Source: Mugil cephalus
Taxonomy: Eukaryota; Chordata; Actinopteri; Mugiliformes; Mugilidae
Assembly (NCBI RefSeq): GCF_022458985.1
Contig: NC_061777.1
Location: 8,162,668-8,226,667, forward strand
Reading direction: 5' to 3'
DNA: 64,000 nucleotides
The notes beneath the pieces are model-generated. The model saw only the letters and a program-made list of their open reading frames with translations. It searched no databases and was not told where the DNA came from. Below, in pieces: positions 1 through 12,152 of the stretch. A program made the position numbers and the translations under genes. The first letter of the stretch is position 1. Every line of letters starts with the position of its first letter.

Positions 1-1034
1 ATACCCCAATTTTTGCAGGTTTTGCGTTTACAGTATTCCAGTCTCTCCTTCCACTGCGGCTAAGCTCATCCGAATAAAATAAAAAACTTGAGCTGGAGCG
101 TAATGATACCTGTGGGGAGTTTAAATAGTGCTCTGCCGTGGATGACTGGATTGCACTCCATCTGGATAAACTGCAGGTTTGCTGCAGTCCAGTTATTTCA
201 GGGCTGCTACTCCTAAATATTATTTACTTGTGTCTAACGTGCTCTTACCTGTGAGATAAGTGTAAGTGAATCACGCTGACAGGATGTCTACGCGCTCTGT
301 GATCGTACCCTGGTTACCACCACTGTCATGTGTGGCTACAGAGCCTGGCTTGCTGCCATTTACCAGATTAAAGGTCTGGCTCTTTCTCTCTGTCTCTGCT
401 GGACGCTGCTGATGCTGCAGGGCATACTTAACAAGTGCACACAGTAATATGTACAGTAATATGTAAGCTTTCCGGAGAAACAGAATAGTGAATACCAACA
501 GTAAAATTTGAAGTACTTAGATCGTGTATATGTGCACTGTTTGATATGATGGTATATGGTGTGGAGAGCATCAAAACGATTCAGATGTCAGTGGTCACGT
601 CACTCCAGTCAAATCGATTGCGAAATGCTCTCTGTGTGATGCGGTTTACAACAGACTGAATTGTTATTATTATTTTTTTTCAACTCATACTGATTATTTA
701 ATTACTCTGTCAGCGTCTTTATGTTGGATTGTTGCTTTACTTCCACACAAACGCTGTATGCCGGTAATGTCTTATTTTGTTTTTCAGTTCAAAGTGGGCT
801 TAAACATGTTGTGCCGCACCTCACATGCATATTGACTGATTCTGCATGCTCCTGTCTACCTCACAGGTTTGGACAAACCAGCCCCTCATTCAGAAATGGA
901 GATTTTTTTAAAGATTGGCCAGTAGACCTTGGTTCTTTTTTTTTTTTTGCAAGCGCTGAGAGCAAGTGAACTGCAGCTGTCCGTTCCTGCCATTCCTCCT
1001 CAAAACCGACTTCTATGCACACAAAGCTTTCAGT
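1..1034 (+). promoter_or_regulatory. 5' flank and 5'UTR region of myorg
   Basis: No convincing coding sequence is seen here. Two pyrimidine-rich acceptor-like sites (AG at 86-87 of the 700s block, i.e. 786-787, and a long T tract ending in GCAAG near 955) suggest that the exon carrying the myorg start codon begins with spliced 5'UTR, so the true promoter may lie further upstream or outside the window. The in-frame codons upstream of 1035 lack an ATG, which supports the ATG at 1035 as the start. Confidence 0.4.
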
Positions 1035-1584
1035 ATGTACCAGATCGTACCGGTGGCTCCTGGGGAGCAGCAGGCGGCCGGGGGAGCGGGGGGCTCTCCA
1101 CTTAAGAAGAAGCTGGCTCATGAAGGTCGCCCACTGGTGATTGCAAGTATACTGGGTTTCATGCTGGTCCTGTCGGCCGTGGTCTCCTGGTGCTACTACT
1201 TGGTGTCTCTCCGCAAAGCCCAGCTGCTGAAGACGGAGTTGTTAGACCTCAACAAGGGTGGCTTTATCATCCGCAACCAGGCAGGATTTGTCATCTTCAC
1301 TATGACTTTCAGGTGGGTTCACTGTTGGGGGTATTTTCATTCTTTATTAGTGCTTTGATTTTTTTGTCTGGGTGCATCTTTTTGTCACTACAGCCTCAAT
1401 AATCCAAAACCCCATTGTTTAAACTTTACAGCAAAATAAGACAGATACATTTCAGACGTTGGTACAGGGATCTTTAGCTTAAAAAATAACTGGTATTACT
1501 TACTGGTTGGTTTTAAAATGTTTTTTAAAAGACTATTTTCTCTCACCCATCTAATAGTTTCAGCTCCGCTAATAAATAAGAGAC

Positions 1585-1626
<42 letters not shown>

Positions 1627-4600
1627 TGACTGATAGCTGATGCCAGTCAAAACACAAAGTAACCAGAAGGAAAACAAATTGAATAACCCTTAACATAAAT
1701 AAGTTGGTTTTACCGCAGCACATTCGTTCCTCTTTGTGTTCTAAAAGTGAGCCTGTCAGCCATGTGTGGGTGGATAATGGAAAAAAACAGACGAGACAGA
1801 CACGTGATTGCACCCTTAGGGGAGACCAATTTAGTCGTGTCCTTCGTCAGTCAAGTTCACATATTGACAGAAATAGCCATAGTCCCGTCCCCTTGTTGTC
1901 ATTGGTTTCTTCTTTGTTGCAATATTCTAATCATTTTATTTGTTTTGTTGAGCTTATTGTGTTTCAAGCGTCACACAAATCCAATCTCAGTTAGTTTTGT
2001 GCTTGACTTGTCATTTTTTTCCATTTTGTTTTCCATCTTTCCACGCACTCTCCTAGATCTGGCACTCTGGATCTTGACTCCTGCTCGAAGGAAGGGAATA
2101 TTTTGAGCTGCACTCAGTCCGATTCTGGCAAGCTCAACTTCTTCATCGAGACGGTTCGACTAAAGAGCACAGTGATGTGCTACCGAGTTCGCTGGGAGGA
2201 GCTGCAAAATAAGCACCCGGTAGAGCACGCAATGACCTATAACGAATCTCACTGGTACGGAGGAGCGGAGATGGCAACGCAGTATTGGCCCAACAGGATC
2301 CAAGGCGAAGTGGAACCGCAGCCTTTCATCACCAGCGATGTCTACTCCAATCGAAACGCTTTTGGGGGAATCCTGGAACGATACTGGCTGTCGTCGAATG
2401 CAACCGCAATCAAGATTAACGACTCTGTGCCGTTTCATTTGGGCTGGTCACAGAGGGACGGGACGCTGAGGTTCCAGGCCCGGTACCAGGACTCACCCTT
2501 TAGACCACAAGAGCGACGACAGGCCTTACTTGAACTCAGCTACAGAGTCTGCGTGGGCTCAGATGTTACCTCTATTCACAAATACATGGTGAGTGGTGTA
2601 GACGTACACTGATCAGCCACATCATTAAAACCGCTAAGCATTCCAGTGGATGTTACTTGGACATGTACCACCCACCTAGACCAGACCGGGCACCACCACC
2701 CCATAGCAATGACACTCTTTGATGGTAGCAGCAGTATCTGTGGGAAGTACTGGAACAAACCAAAGGTCCCCACTTACGACATTTGCATTGCATTTCATAG
2801 ACTAACTGACTATTTAGGCTAAAATAATAACAGAATTAACTGGTTAGTTGCAGGCCATAATTGTAGTTGCATAATTAGGACTTCAGTCAGATACAACACC
2901 ACTACCAGGGGTTTCTCTTCCTCTCTAGATTGGTGTTTAAAGGAAGACTTGATTTGGAAAAGTATTTCCTCCTTGTCATGAAGATTGCTATCATTCACGT
3001 GTTGTCCAATAAGCTTAGCATCACAATTAAAGCTCACTATTTTGCATGTTAAATCTAGCCTCTGTATATAGTAAATAATATGAGTAAAATCGACTGCCGA
3101 CTGATTTTTAGTTAAGGAAAGGTGACTTCCAGAGTAGCTGGGTCCTTCTTTTTTCATGTATTCAAGGAAGCCACTTAGGCTAGATGTTCCCCAAAATGTT
3201 TTTCCTGCGCAGGCTTGGATGAAACTACATCTGTAAGTACTCTTTGTGTATTTATGTGTTTTTCTTAGGTGCGTCGGTATTTTCCAAAGCCCATCAAAGT
3301 CCCATCTCCTGATTTGTTCAAGCAACCAGTGTGGTCCACATGGGCGCTCTACAAGACGGCCGTAACTCAGGAGAAGCTCCTGCACTACGCCTCTAACATC
3401 ACCATGCATGGCTTCACGTGCTCCCATCTGGAGCTGGACGACCGCTACACTGCCGACTATGGAGAGTTTGACTTTGACCCGCAGAAGTTCCCCAATGCCA
3501 GCGGCATGTTTGACAAACTCAGAGAGGACGGGTTTCAGGTGACGCTCTGGACGCATCCGTTCATCAACTATGACTCCATTAACTTCGGCGTAGCTGTGGA
3601 GAAAGGGCTGTTTGTTCGGGAGCCCAGCGGCGACCTGCCCGCTCTGGTTCGCTGGTGGAACGGCATCGGAGGAATCTTGGACTTCACCAACCCAGATGCT
3701 CGTGAGTGGTATTCCTCACATCTGGCCTTGCTCAAAGACCGCTATGACGTGACCTCCTTCAAGTTTGATGCGGGAGAGACGAGCTACCTCCCCCGCCAGT
3801 TTAGCACCCTGCTCCCACTGTCTGACCCCTCCACCTTCACCCGCCGCTACACAGAGATGGCGATACCCTTCAGTGAGCGTGCTGAGCTGAGGGTGGGCTA
3901 CCAGAGTCAGGACATCTCATGCTTCTTCAGGATCATTGACAGAGACTCAGTGTGGGGCTATGAGCTCGGCCTCAAGTCAATCATCCCGACTGTTCTGACT
4001 GTTAGCATTTTGGGCTACCAGTTTGTCTTACCCGATATGATCGGTGGGAATGCATACCCAAACCACACTGCAGGTATGGTGCACAGTAACATGCAGTCTT
4101 GCTTGAAAGATGGCCCTGTTAAAGACACATCTAATGATATTTTATGGTTTGGTGTACAGTCTGATCTCTCTGTTGTATTTTATATGAATTAGATGGAACA
4201 AATGGTCTGCCTGACAGAGAGCTGTACATCAGATGGTTGGAGCTGTCTGCTTTTATGCCTGCCATGCAGTTCTCCATACCACCGTGGGCCTATGACAATG
4301 AGGTGAGTCAAAAAAAAAAATGGCTGTCACACTTTAAAACTCTAACAAAAAAAACAAAAAAAATCAAATGTATTTTACAAGATTCATGTGATAGTTGCAT
4401 TTTTCTTATTACAGTGCACAAATTTTTGTCCTTTCCCATTAAAGTAGCAACAACCACAGAGCCAGACACACACAATTAAAAACACAACAATCTATAAACT
4501 CTGCAAAAAAGTAAAGTACTCTGCAGGGAAAGTAATGAGAAATAGCTTAAATTTACATAAAACTCAAATAATACGTGGCGGTAAAATGAAATTGGAGCAA

Positions 4601-4674
4601 AGGTAGAGAAAAGAAGATTTTGTTTCAGTGCAAAGTAGTTGCAAGTTATTTGTTATGGAATCGTTTCCATTTTT

Positions 4675-4712
<38 letters not shown>

Positions 4713-5001
4713 TCTTTATGCTACAACCAGAGAGCACCAGAGTTCAGCTTTCAAGTTGCACGTGTGGTGCTTTTTTTTTTGATTGATTGATTGAAGTGTT
4801 TATTTCGAATATGAAACAACATAATAAAAAAGACAATAAGACAAACATGAGATATTGAGCACATTTTCGAAAAGGAGTGAGAAGAAGTAAAACTTATGAA
4901 CTCTCACCTCCTCTCCTTAAATATGACATATGACTAACTCAAATCCTTGTCTAAACCTGTCTTATGTAATGAAAATATGAATATTACCTATACACAGTAA
5001 T

Positions 5002-5051
<50 letters not shown>

Positions 5052-7136
5052 AATACATACATACATACATACCGGTACCTACTTACATGTATACATACAT
5101 AGGCACACATATCCATACTTTACATACACGAGCACACAACACGTAGACAAAAAGAGAAAACAAAACAAACAAAACAAAAGACAACAACAACACAAGATAC
5201 TAACCAGTATAAAAAGATAAAAATAAATAAACACCGTATCATATCACACTTGGTGCACCCAAACATCTTCTGAAAAATAGTGTCTTTGTACTTTATATTA
5301 AACTGTTTCATATTTGGACATTGCTTCAACTTCTTCCATAGTCTCACCCCACTGACTGAAACACAAAAAGTTTTCCTGTTTGTGCGAATTAATGTTAAAT
5401 TAAAGTTACTTTTACCCCTTAAATTATATGTCACCTCATGAATACTTAATAATATCTGCATATTTGTTGGTAACGGATTATTTTTTGTTTTAAACATTAT
5501 TTGAGCTGTTTGATAGCCCACGATATCTGTAAATTTTAGTAATTTGGACTTTAGGAATAATGAGTTTGTGTGTTCCTGGTAGCCAACATTAGAATTATTC
5601 ATATTGCTCTTTTTTGCATGATGGTTAGTGGCCGTAGAGATGTTTTGTAGTTGTTGCCCCAAACTTCTGCACAGTATTGTAAATATGGTGAGACCAGGGA
5701 ACAGTAAAGAGTGTGGATTGTTTTATGATCCAAAACCTTTTTAGCTTTATTTATTATTGCAATGGTTCCTGAGACTTTACTTTGTACATGTTTGATGTGT
5801 GATTTCCAGTTGATTCTATCATCTATAATTACCCCCAAAAATTTAATTGTACAATTACCAAACAACATTATTTTAGTCTTACTCAAATTTAGTGATAATC
5901 TGTTTCTGTTGAACCATTTTTTCAATTTGTTCATTTCTATAGTAGTATCCTCTTGTAGCTTTCGTAAATTATCCCCGTAACAGAAAATATTTGTGTTGTC
6001 TGCAAACAACACGAAATGCAATACCTTAGAGATCTTACATATGTCATTGGTGTACAAAATGAAAAACTTAGGGCCCAACACTGACCCCTGGGGTACCCCA
6101 CAAGCAATGTCCAAACACGGAGAAACACAGTCACCCAATTTCACAAACTGCTGTCTCCTGCTTAGACAACTTTTCACCCAATCCAGCACTATTCCCCTGA
6201 TGCCATATCTTTCCAGGTTCTTGATCAATATTTCATGATTGATTGTGTCAAAAGCTTTTTTTTAAATCAATGAATATTCCAACAGCATATTGCTTGCAAT
6301 CTATTGCATTTGTGATTTCTTCTATTGCCTCTATTAATGCCAATGATGTAGCTCTGTTTGTTTGAAACCCATACTGATTCTCTACAAGTATTTTATTTGT
6401 GTAAGAGACATCAATGTCATGAACTTTTATCGTATGTTGAAATAAAAACTGGCCCAAACCATAACCTCGGCTGCATATGCAGCACAAAAAATAGCACAAC
6501 CACCAAAAAAGCAAAAACACCCATGTTTAATATGTTTAAATATGCCAGTGAAAAAGAAATAGTCAGATTAAGTGTACTGTTTTGTTCAAAAGACCTCCAA
6601 GCTGTGTCATCTGACTGTCTGTGTACCCAAAGCTCTGACTTAAATGTTAAAATGGTGACCTGTGCTCAACTTAATAAAGCTTAACAATTAAGATACTCAT
6701 GTCCTCCAACCATCACGCCACAGAGACCGTTAGATGAAGTGCGCTCTAGTGTGTTTCTAACTCTGTACCTTTACACATCCGTCTGCAGGTGGTACAGATA
6801 GCACAGAAGTTCACAAAGCTCCATGAAACTCTGGTGGCTCCCAGGGTGCTCGAACTGGCAGGCGAGGTTCTTGATACAGGAGACCCAATCATAAGACCCC
6901 TCTGGTGGATCGCCAATGACGACGAGGCTGCCTATAAGATCGACTCCCAGTTCCTGATCGGCGATGACCTGATGGTGGCTCCGGTGTTAGAGCCAGGAAA
7001 GCAGGAGAGGGACATCTACCTGCCCGCAGGACGGTGGAGAAGCTACAAAGGGGAACATTTTGACAAAGGCCCCATGTACCTCACCGACTACCCTGTGGAC
7101 CTGGATGAGATAGCTTTCTTTACATGGGTTCATTGA
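1035..7136 (+). CDS. myorg: Myogenesis-regulating glycosidase (GH31 family), five coding exons
   Basis: Coding exons 1035-1312, 2057-2588, 3269-4073, 4193-4302 and 6789-7136 join in frame (phases 2, 0, 1, 0) at GT/AG sites into 690 residues; human MYORG is about 714. It is a type II membrane protein: a short basic cytoplasmic tail, then a membrane segment (about residues 36-58, ending [13 protein letters not shown]), then a luminal GH31 domain. GH31 landmarks: WSTWALY and HLELDDRYT in exon 3, FKFDAGE carrying the expected nucleophile Asp, and [16 protein letters not shown] carrying the expected acid/base Asp. The C-terminal [11 protein letters not shown] and [15 protein letters not shown] blocks are also family hallmarks. 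Family knowledge: an ER/secretory-pathway alpha-galactosidase expressed in muscle and astrocytes; loss in humans causes brain calcification. No stop, frameshift or missing catalytic residue is seen. It converges on the minus-strand Ly6 array. Confidence 0.95.
1585..1623. repeat. (TAA)n microsatellite in myorg intron 1
   Basis: About 13 uninterrupted AAT/TAA units lie in intron 1 (1313-2056). The remainder of the intron shows no recognisable element. Confidence 0.95.
2605..2765 (+). mobile_element. Tc1-like DNA transposon remnant in myorg intron 2
   Basis: The stretch opens with ACTGATCAGCCACATCATTA, close to the terminal repeat of a very common fish Tc1-like family (GATCAGCCATAACATTATGA form), and continues with a GTGGATGTTACTTGGACATG block that resembles internal transposase sequence. 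It is short and has no open frame, so it is a deletion remnant. The same family occurs in every Ly6 array unit downstream. Confidence 0.6.
2766..3268. other. Remainder of myorg intron 2, nothing recognised
   Basis: Non-coding by splicing; the open frame on the minus strand here overlaps exon 3 in antisense and has no family resemblance. No RNA gene, microsatellite or terminal repeat is visible. Confidence 0.5.
4675..4708. repeat. (TG)n microsatellite
   Basis: Seventeen or so TG units in myorg intron 4, between exon 4 and the antisense LINE. The flanks 4303-4674 are AT-rich intron without a recognised element. Confidence 0.95.
4781..6495 (-). mobile_element. 5'-truncated L2/jockey-type LINE with broken reverse transcriptase
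   Basis: Read on the minus strand, an RT domain starts near 6400 ([14 protein letters not shown], then FIDLKKSF), breaks frame near 6245, resumes with [39 protein letters not shown] and LFADNTNIF, and changes frame again near 5600 before [20 protein letters not shown]. The catalytic FADD motif reads FADN, so one metal-binding Asp is lost. The 3' end at 4781 is AATAAA-like sequence followed by a short (TCAA)n tail typical of fish L2 elements. The endonuclease half is absent. It is antisense inside myorg intron 4 and must be spliced out with it. Clade assignment (L2 rather than Rex1) is less sure than LINE. Confidence 0.85.
5005..5047. repeat. (AC)n microsatellite inside the LINE 3' region
   Basis: About 21 AC units followed by ACATACATACAT repeats, inside the 3' untranslated part of the intron-4 LINE. 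Confidence 0.95.
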
Positions 7137-7918
7137 GGACACACAAACTCTCCCACACACGTAATACGCACATACAAATGAAAACGTTGAGCACATATGC
7201 CAAGAAATAGCAGGGGATGTTTGTTATTTCAAAGGGAAATTACCACTAGGCAGTTACTTGTAAAAAGGGATTTGTCTCCTCCAACTGTTTCTTTGTCTGG
7301 ACGTCCACCCAAAGAATCAAAATTTGCTTCCAATTCTCTTTTTGCACCCTAAAAATAATCTTCATCCTCATGTGCCTTCCACGATCCCAGATTGTATCAT
7401 CACCGCAGTCTTCCATGTAATGGGCATATTATTACCAAGCCTTGAATGGCATTGGTACATTGACTGGATTTTATTTCAGTGTAGATTAGATAACAGGGCC
7501 GGGCAGGGATGACTGAGAAGTTTTTTTTTTTTTTTTCTTTCTGCAGACTGGCAATAAATATGCTCGCTGAGTTGGACGCGGGCACCCCCACTCAGAGGGC
7601 GTTCCAAGACCCGACGTCAAATTCTTAGCTACCTATGTTTAAGCTAACATAAATTCACATTGCACTAACGGCTAAATATAACTCAAGTGTTAGTCGATTG
7701 CGCTTCACGTTTAGTTGGTTAATTTATGGACAGTATTTAATGTATGTAAATATGTGTGACTCTGAAGTTTTAAGTTAGGGGGGACACGATCAACTAATTC
7801 TTTGTCTTCACCTGTAGTGCCATTCTGTCAGTGCCAAAATCTACTGCTTTCTTGTCCATACAAGTCAAATTCACTGCTCAGGGTACATTTTAAAAGAAAA
7901 CGTTTATGTTAGAATATT
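7137..7918 (+). terminator. myorg 3'UTR and candidate polyadenylation signal
   Basis: AATAAA occurs at 7553-7558, 417 bases after the stop codon. A second AATAAA at 8569-8574 lies inside the first array unit, in sequence that continues smoothly from here, so the 3'UTR could end at either. No other feature is recognised between the stop codon and 7919. Confidence 0.5.
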
Positions 7919-9923
7919 CTTTTTTTTGATCCACAGTTGGAGATTTAATATGCTACTAGTGCTAATGGGTTGCCTTGTGAAATGGTTATTGTTCTCAAAG
8001 ATGCCATATTTTAACGTACCGTCCACGTCTGCCTTGTGACTTGATTTGCCTTATTAGCTAAACTAAGACGTAGCACAGAGAACCAGTGGAGTGTTAAAAC
8101 GCTCTCCTGCTGCACACAGTTGATGCGCCGCAACGTCTTTTAAGTGTTGTCTTTGCACACGGCATGGGAAGCTTCATTTCTGAATTAGACTCTTGGCGGC
8201 TGAGTATATGTCTGTCTGCTCGTACATGGTGATCACTAGCACACAACTTTACAACTAATATAAATGCCTTGCTTGAAAGTAATTACACTGTATGGAATTG
8301 TTTATATGCAGACGTGTGATGGTTTAAAGTGTCTCCTGCTGATTCTGCTGGCTTTTGTTTGATGAAACTAACTTGCTGCTGATAGTTGGTAGTCTTTGTG
8401 TTGGGTTCTTAAATTTGTAAACCTGCCACCAGATAATGCCAAAGTGTTCAAACTTTACACAGAGTCGTTTTTACTCATAAATTACACAGCAACAAGAAAG
8501 ATGTTTGGAAGGATATTGCTCATCTTTGTGACGGGCTTGTAGAGAAAGTAGATGAATTACTGTAAGGAAATAAAATGTGAAATGTGAAGACGCGTGCACT
8601 TGTGTTTAAATGTTAACATTGCTTTGCTGCTAGGAAAGAAACTGATTTCCAAAAAGGAAGGAAAATAGTTTGTTGCATTTTGTTTACATGTAGAGCTGTG
8701 TGACCTCCACTTAAGTCCATATTCTTTACAGTGATGATTTACATGAATTATTCAGTAATTACAGTTGAATCTCCTGCAAACAAGCTAACTTTGTTTTATA
8801 TCAGATTTGTAACTACCGGCCTTTAGATCCACTTTGAAAAGACAATTGTAGCTTTAGCATTATCATGCTTTTAAAAGGTGCATTGTGCATGAATGTTTTG
8901 TGTTGTCGTGTGTTAGGTTATATATTTGTCTCATGTGGTGATGTCTGCCTTTTTTTCTATGCGTTTCTGCAACAACACAGAACGAAGTGGAAAATGTCAG
9001 GTTCTCACCCATCTGACCACAGATAACGTTGTTCACAGTCCACGTCCTGTTTTGCGTTTTTGTAATTTACCGTTGCACCCAAGATAGTTTTGTTGTATAA
9101 AGTAGTGACATGAAACGCATGAAGGAAGAAAGAATCAAACAATGAAATGGTTCTTCTTCAATTCTTGTGCTTTTACTGAAAACGTGTCTGTGACAACTTT
9201 CTGTCACATCTGTAAGAATGAATTCATCTGTAAGAATAACGTCAAATCTTTCTGAGATGAGGTTGTTGCAGAACAGTTAAATGAGCTGCTCCTTTCTCCA
9301 GTGACGGATGAGATGAAATATTAAACTGCAGAGTGGAAAACCAGCAACTACAAGTTTTAAACAATAATTTTGTTCTAGAAGTCAGTCAATCATAAAGTAA
9401 TGCAGGTTCATGATTTTTGACAGTTTTGATTTAGATTATTTCCCTCAAGTTCCTCAAATGTATCACTCAAATTCCCACAACTTCGTCTTCTACAGCTACA
9501 TCTCTCCACTGTGAGAATATAGGTGACCCTTCACACTTTTAGATTCTCATACTGATGTATTATTTCCTTCCTGATGACGAGAGACGGTTACAGAAGCTCA
9601 TCATGACGCACATGTTTGCCTTGTCTGCACCTGGTGTCAATTTTATGTTCCACCCAACAATATTCAATGGTCATAAAATTCAGTTCATTATCCTCACACA
9701 GCATTTTTTTTTTATTTCTCACATGTGACACAAGGTCAGGTTGTACATGTTATCATCATGAAAAAATGGAAGAAACAACTTGGGATTCAAAGGGTTAAAC
9801 TCAACCGTGTGCCTCCCACTCACACACGTTTCCTTAAGTTTTGAATTCACATAATTTCAAGGATTTAATTTATTCATCAAACAATGATCAGACCAGATAA
9901 ATGAATTAGGCTCCTCATCTTAC

Positions 9924-9974
9924 TTGCTGATACAGTAACAAGATCAGAGCTCTGTAAAATGTTGTGGTGGCCAT
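9924..9974 (-). pseudogene. Orphan Ly6 signal-peptide exon (unit 1)
   Basis: Read on the minus strand: ATG then MATTTFYRALILLLYQQ followed by GTAAG. It is clearly related to exon 1 of the Ly6 genes (MKLYGALILFLTVST) but ends in phase 0, whereas every Ly6 exon 2 here needs phase 1, and no exon 2 or exon 3 follows before 7919. It is therefore a leftover first exon. Confidence 0.75.
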
Positions 9975-10240
9975 GAAAACTGGTCTGGAAGCTTTTCAGT
10001 GTTTTTGAGGAATTTTCTTCCCTCACACACCTTAACTACAACACACTCCCCTGATCCTCGCAATAAGCAACGGAATATGGCCCAACACATTCCTTAATAT
10101 ATGATTTTTATTATGTTTTTGATTAAATTATTTTCTGTGAATTCTCAGAAAAGGTTGCATGGGAAAAATGATGAATGGATGTTAATATGTTGTCTTTGAC
10201 AAATGTTCAAAAATCATCTACGAGATCAAATATATATGTC

Positions 10241-10557
10241 TCATCTCATCTTCTACTACCGCTTAATCCTGCAGTAGGGTCACGGGGGTTACTGGAGCCT
10301 ATCCCAGCCGGCATCGGGCAAGAGGCGGGGTACACCCTGGACAAGTTGTCAGCCTATCGCATAACACAGAGACATACAACCATTCACACTCACACGCACA
10401 CCTAGGGTCAATTTAGAGTCACCAATTAGCCTAACGACATGTCCTTGAGTCGGGAGGAAGCCCGAGTCCCACGCTAACACAGGGAGAACATGCAAATTCC
10501 ACCCAGAAAGGCCCGAGCTGGAGGCATGGGACGCATCAGCGCTAACCACCGAGCCAC
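10241..10557 (-). mobile_element. tRNA-derived fish SINE (type A), antisense
   Basis: On the minus strand it starts with the GTGGCTCGGTGGTTAGCGCT promoter-like head, runs through TCTCCCTGTGTTAGCGTGGG and TTGGTGACTCTAAATTGACC, and ends in the CAGGGTGTACCCCGCCTC and AGCGGTAGTAGAAGATGAGA tail. This is the standard fish SINE layout. It is followed by (GT)n at 10,560-10,602 and (AT)n at 10,605-10,622. The same insertion sits in units 2 and 3. Confidence 0.85.
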
Positions 10558-10567
10558 TTTGTGTATA

Positions 10568-10602
<35 letters not shown>

Positions 10603-10795
10603 AAATATATATATATATATATATTTTTTTTTTTGCTATAAAAATATGTACATGAAATGAATGGACCAAATAAACTAAACATTTAAAAGCTTAGTAAATG
10701 ATTGAGCTTTTATTGAAGAGACATCATTAAATTGTCTTTTGACCAAATATACTAATTTAAGTAAAATCTTCTTCAGATGAGATTGTTCCAGAGTC

Positions 10796-11555
10796 TCAGA
10801 GAAAGATTGTGATGATGGCCGAGGACACCAGCAGCATAATGACACTGGGACCAGTTGGTATTGCGCTGTTACACAGATCAGTGTCACAGCATTTTAAGGG
10901 GCTGATACACCCTTCACTTGTTCCACAGCCCTTAGCGACAACACCTATGAGACCAGAAGAAAAAATCTTAGTTTCAACAACAGTGACAGTCAACAAGCAA
11001 CAAGTCCAGCAACATATCCACTCAAAATATATATGAGCAACAGTTCTGATGTGTTGTGTTGTGGCGTGGAGGAACAACTTACCGAGCACTTCACTAGACA
11101 CACACCTGTCAGATCCATCAGGACAAGTTGCGAAACTGGTGCAGGATGAAGAGTTGGTTCCTGCACAGTCGTAGCATCTTAATCCCCATGCTGTCAGGAT
11201 TGATTTATAATATAGAATGTAATTAAACACATCAATTTATACAGAAGATAAAAAATAACATTATTTTAACATTGACGTTTTTTAATGTTCTGGGAATTCA
11301 GAAGTTGTATTTTCTACTCTAGGAAGTTTAATTTCCCCCATAGACTTGCAAATGAAACCTAAATATCATCATCTACAGTGACCTGATCACCTTCTCTCAG
11401 CCTTCAAGGTCTGCTGTTTAGTAAGAGAATGTGAAAATCATCTAGTCATTTATTCAGGATACAATGTTCAGACCAGGTAAATTAATTAAGCTCCTCTTAC
11501 CTGTGGACACAGTCAAGAACAGGATCAGAGCTCCGTAAAGCTTCATGTTGGCCAT
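10796..11555 (-). CDS. Ly6/uPAR three-finger GPI-anchored protein, copy A
   Basis: Exons (minus strand) 11501-11555, 11083-11190 and 10796-10944 join at GT/AG sites in phases 1 and 1 into 103 residues. Exon 1 encodes a signal peptide (MANMKLYGALILFLTVST); exon 2 opens the mature domain with WGLRCYDC; exon 3 carries KGCGTSEGC and the family-defining KCCDTDLCN, then a hydrophobic tail (SVIMLLVSSAIITIFL) with no charged end, as in GPI signals. Ten cysteines have the Ly6 spacing. NSS in the first finger is a possible N-glycosylation site. An AATAAA for the minus strand is at 10,709-10,714. A second in-frame ATG at codon 4 could also start translation. Function is not deducible beyond a cell-surface three-finger protein. 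Its loops differ from all other copies. Confidence 0.88.
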
Positions 11556-11646
11556 GGAGACAACAGTAACTCAGTATTAGTGAGAGGAAGGCCTGCAGCT
11601 TAGAAGTAGTCTCTGAGAGAGTAAAAGAAAGTTTGACTCAAGCTGA

Positions 11647-11653
11647 TTTTATA
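11647..11653 (-). promoter_or_regulatory. TATA box of Ly6 copy A
   Basis: TATAAAA on the minus strand, about 92 bases upstream of the start codon and downstream of a GGGGCGGATC box (around 11,680). The same arrangement precedes copies B, D, E and F, with near-identical sequence from TATA to ATG. Confidence 0.65.
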
Positions 11654-11825
11654 GAGCTAATCAGACTGATGATCCGCCCCTTTTTTCTTGAATCCCTGCA
11701 CACGTCTCATCTAAGTCATGATGTAGATGTGTCTTAATTTTATGCATCACATGCGAGTGACAACAGTTCTGACACAAGCAAACTTACCAGCTGTTTTCAC
11801 TGTAAAACACAGCATCAGTCAACCT

Positions 11826-12152
11826 GAGTTTTTAGCTCAGGAGGTAGAGTGGACGTCCAATGTCACTGGACAAGACACCTTAACCACCTTGTTCCCAGTG
11901 TGAACTCCACTGGTGTATGTTGCAAGTGAGTGATGTTTGGTGGTGGTCGGAGAGGCTGTAGACGTGGATTGGCAGCAACGTTTCTGTGTCTGTCCCAGGG
12001 CAACTGTGACTACTGAGGTACTTTACCACCACCACCAGGGTGTGACTGTGTGACCAGTGAATAATGCATTCAATTGTGAACCACTTTGAGTGTCTATGAT
12101 AAGGCGTTATATAAAACCAATGCATTATTATCATTTATTATTATTATTATTG
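11826..12152 (+). mobile_element. tRNA-derived SINE (type B)
   Basis: The head TTTTAGCTCAGGAGGTAGAG matches a tRNA A box, and the tail reads CACTTTGAGTGTCTATGATA then GGCGTTATATAAAACCAATG followed by (ATT)n, a common fish SINE tail shared with L2-type LINEs. It sits just upstream of the Ly6 promoter in units 1, 2 and 4 and near copy F, so it predates the duplications. Confidence 0.8.

Noticed and set aside
966..1034. N-terminal extension of myorg upstream of 1035
   Set aside because: The in-frame extension has no ATG and follows a polypyrimidine acceptor-like tract, so it is taken as 5'UTR.
1496..1813. Minus-strand open frame with a run of tyrosines
   Set aside because: It is the translation of the (TAA)n microsatellite within myorg intron 1.
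2819..3556. 245-residue minus-strand frame over myorg intron 2 and exon 3
   Set aside because: Its conserved part is antisense to myorg exon 3; the rest is intron with no resemblance to a family.
10241..10557. Possible tRNA gene (A and B box-like motifs; also at 11,826 and 15,848)
   Set aside because: The motifs belong to tRNA-derived SINEs; cloverleaf pairing was not found and all copies have SINE bodies and tails.
10796..11555. Three-finger toxin
   Set aside because: Ly6 genes share the three-finger fold, but these have a C-terminal GPI-type hydrophobic tail and LRCYxC/CCxxxLCN layout of Ly6 surface proteins.
11880..12134. Histidine-rich minus-strand frame (also at 22,523, 38,604 and 56,922)
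   Set aside because: It is the antisense reading of the type-B SINE.
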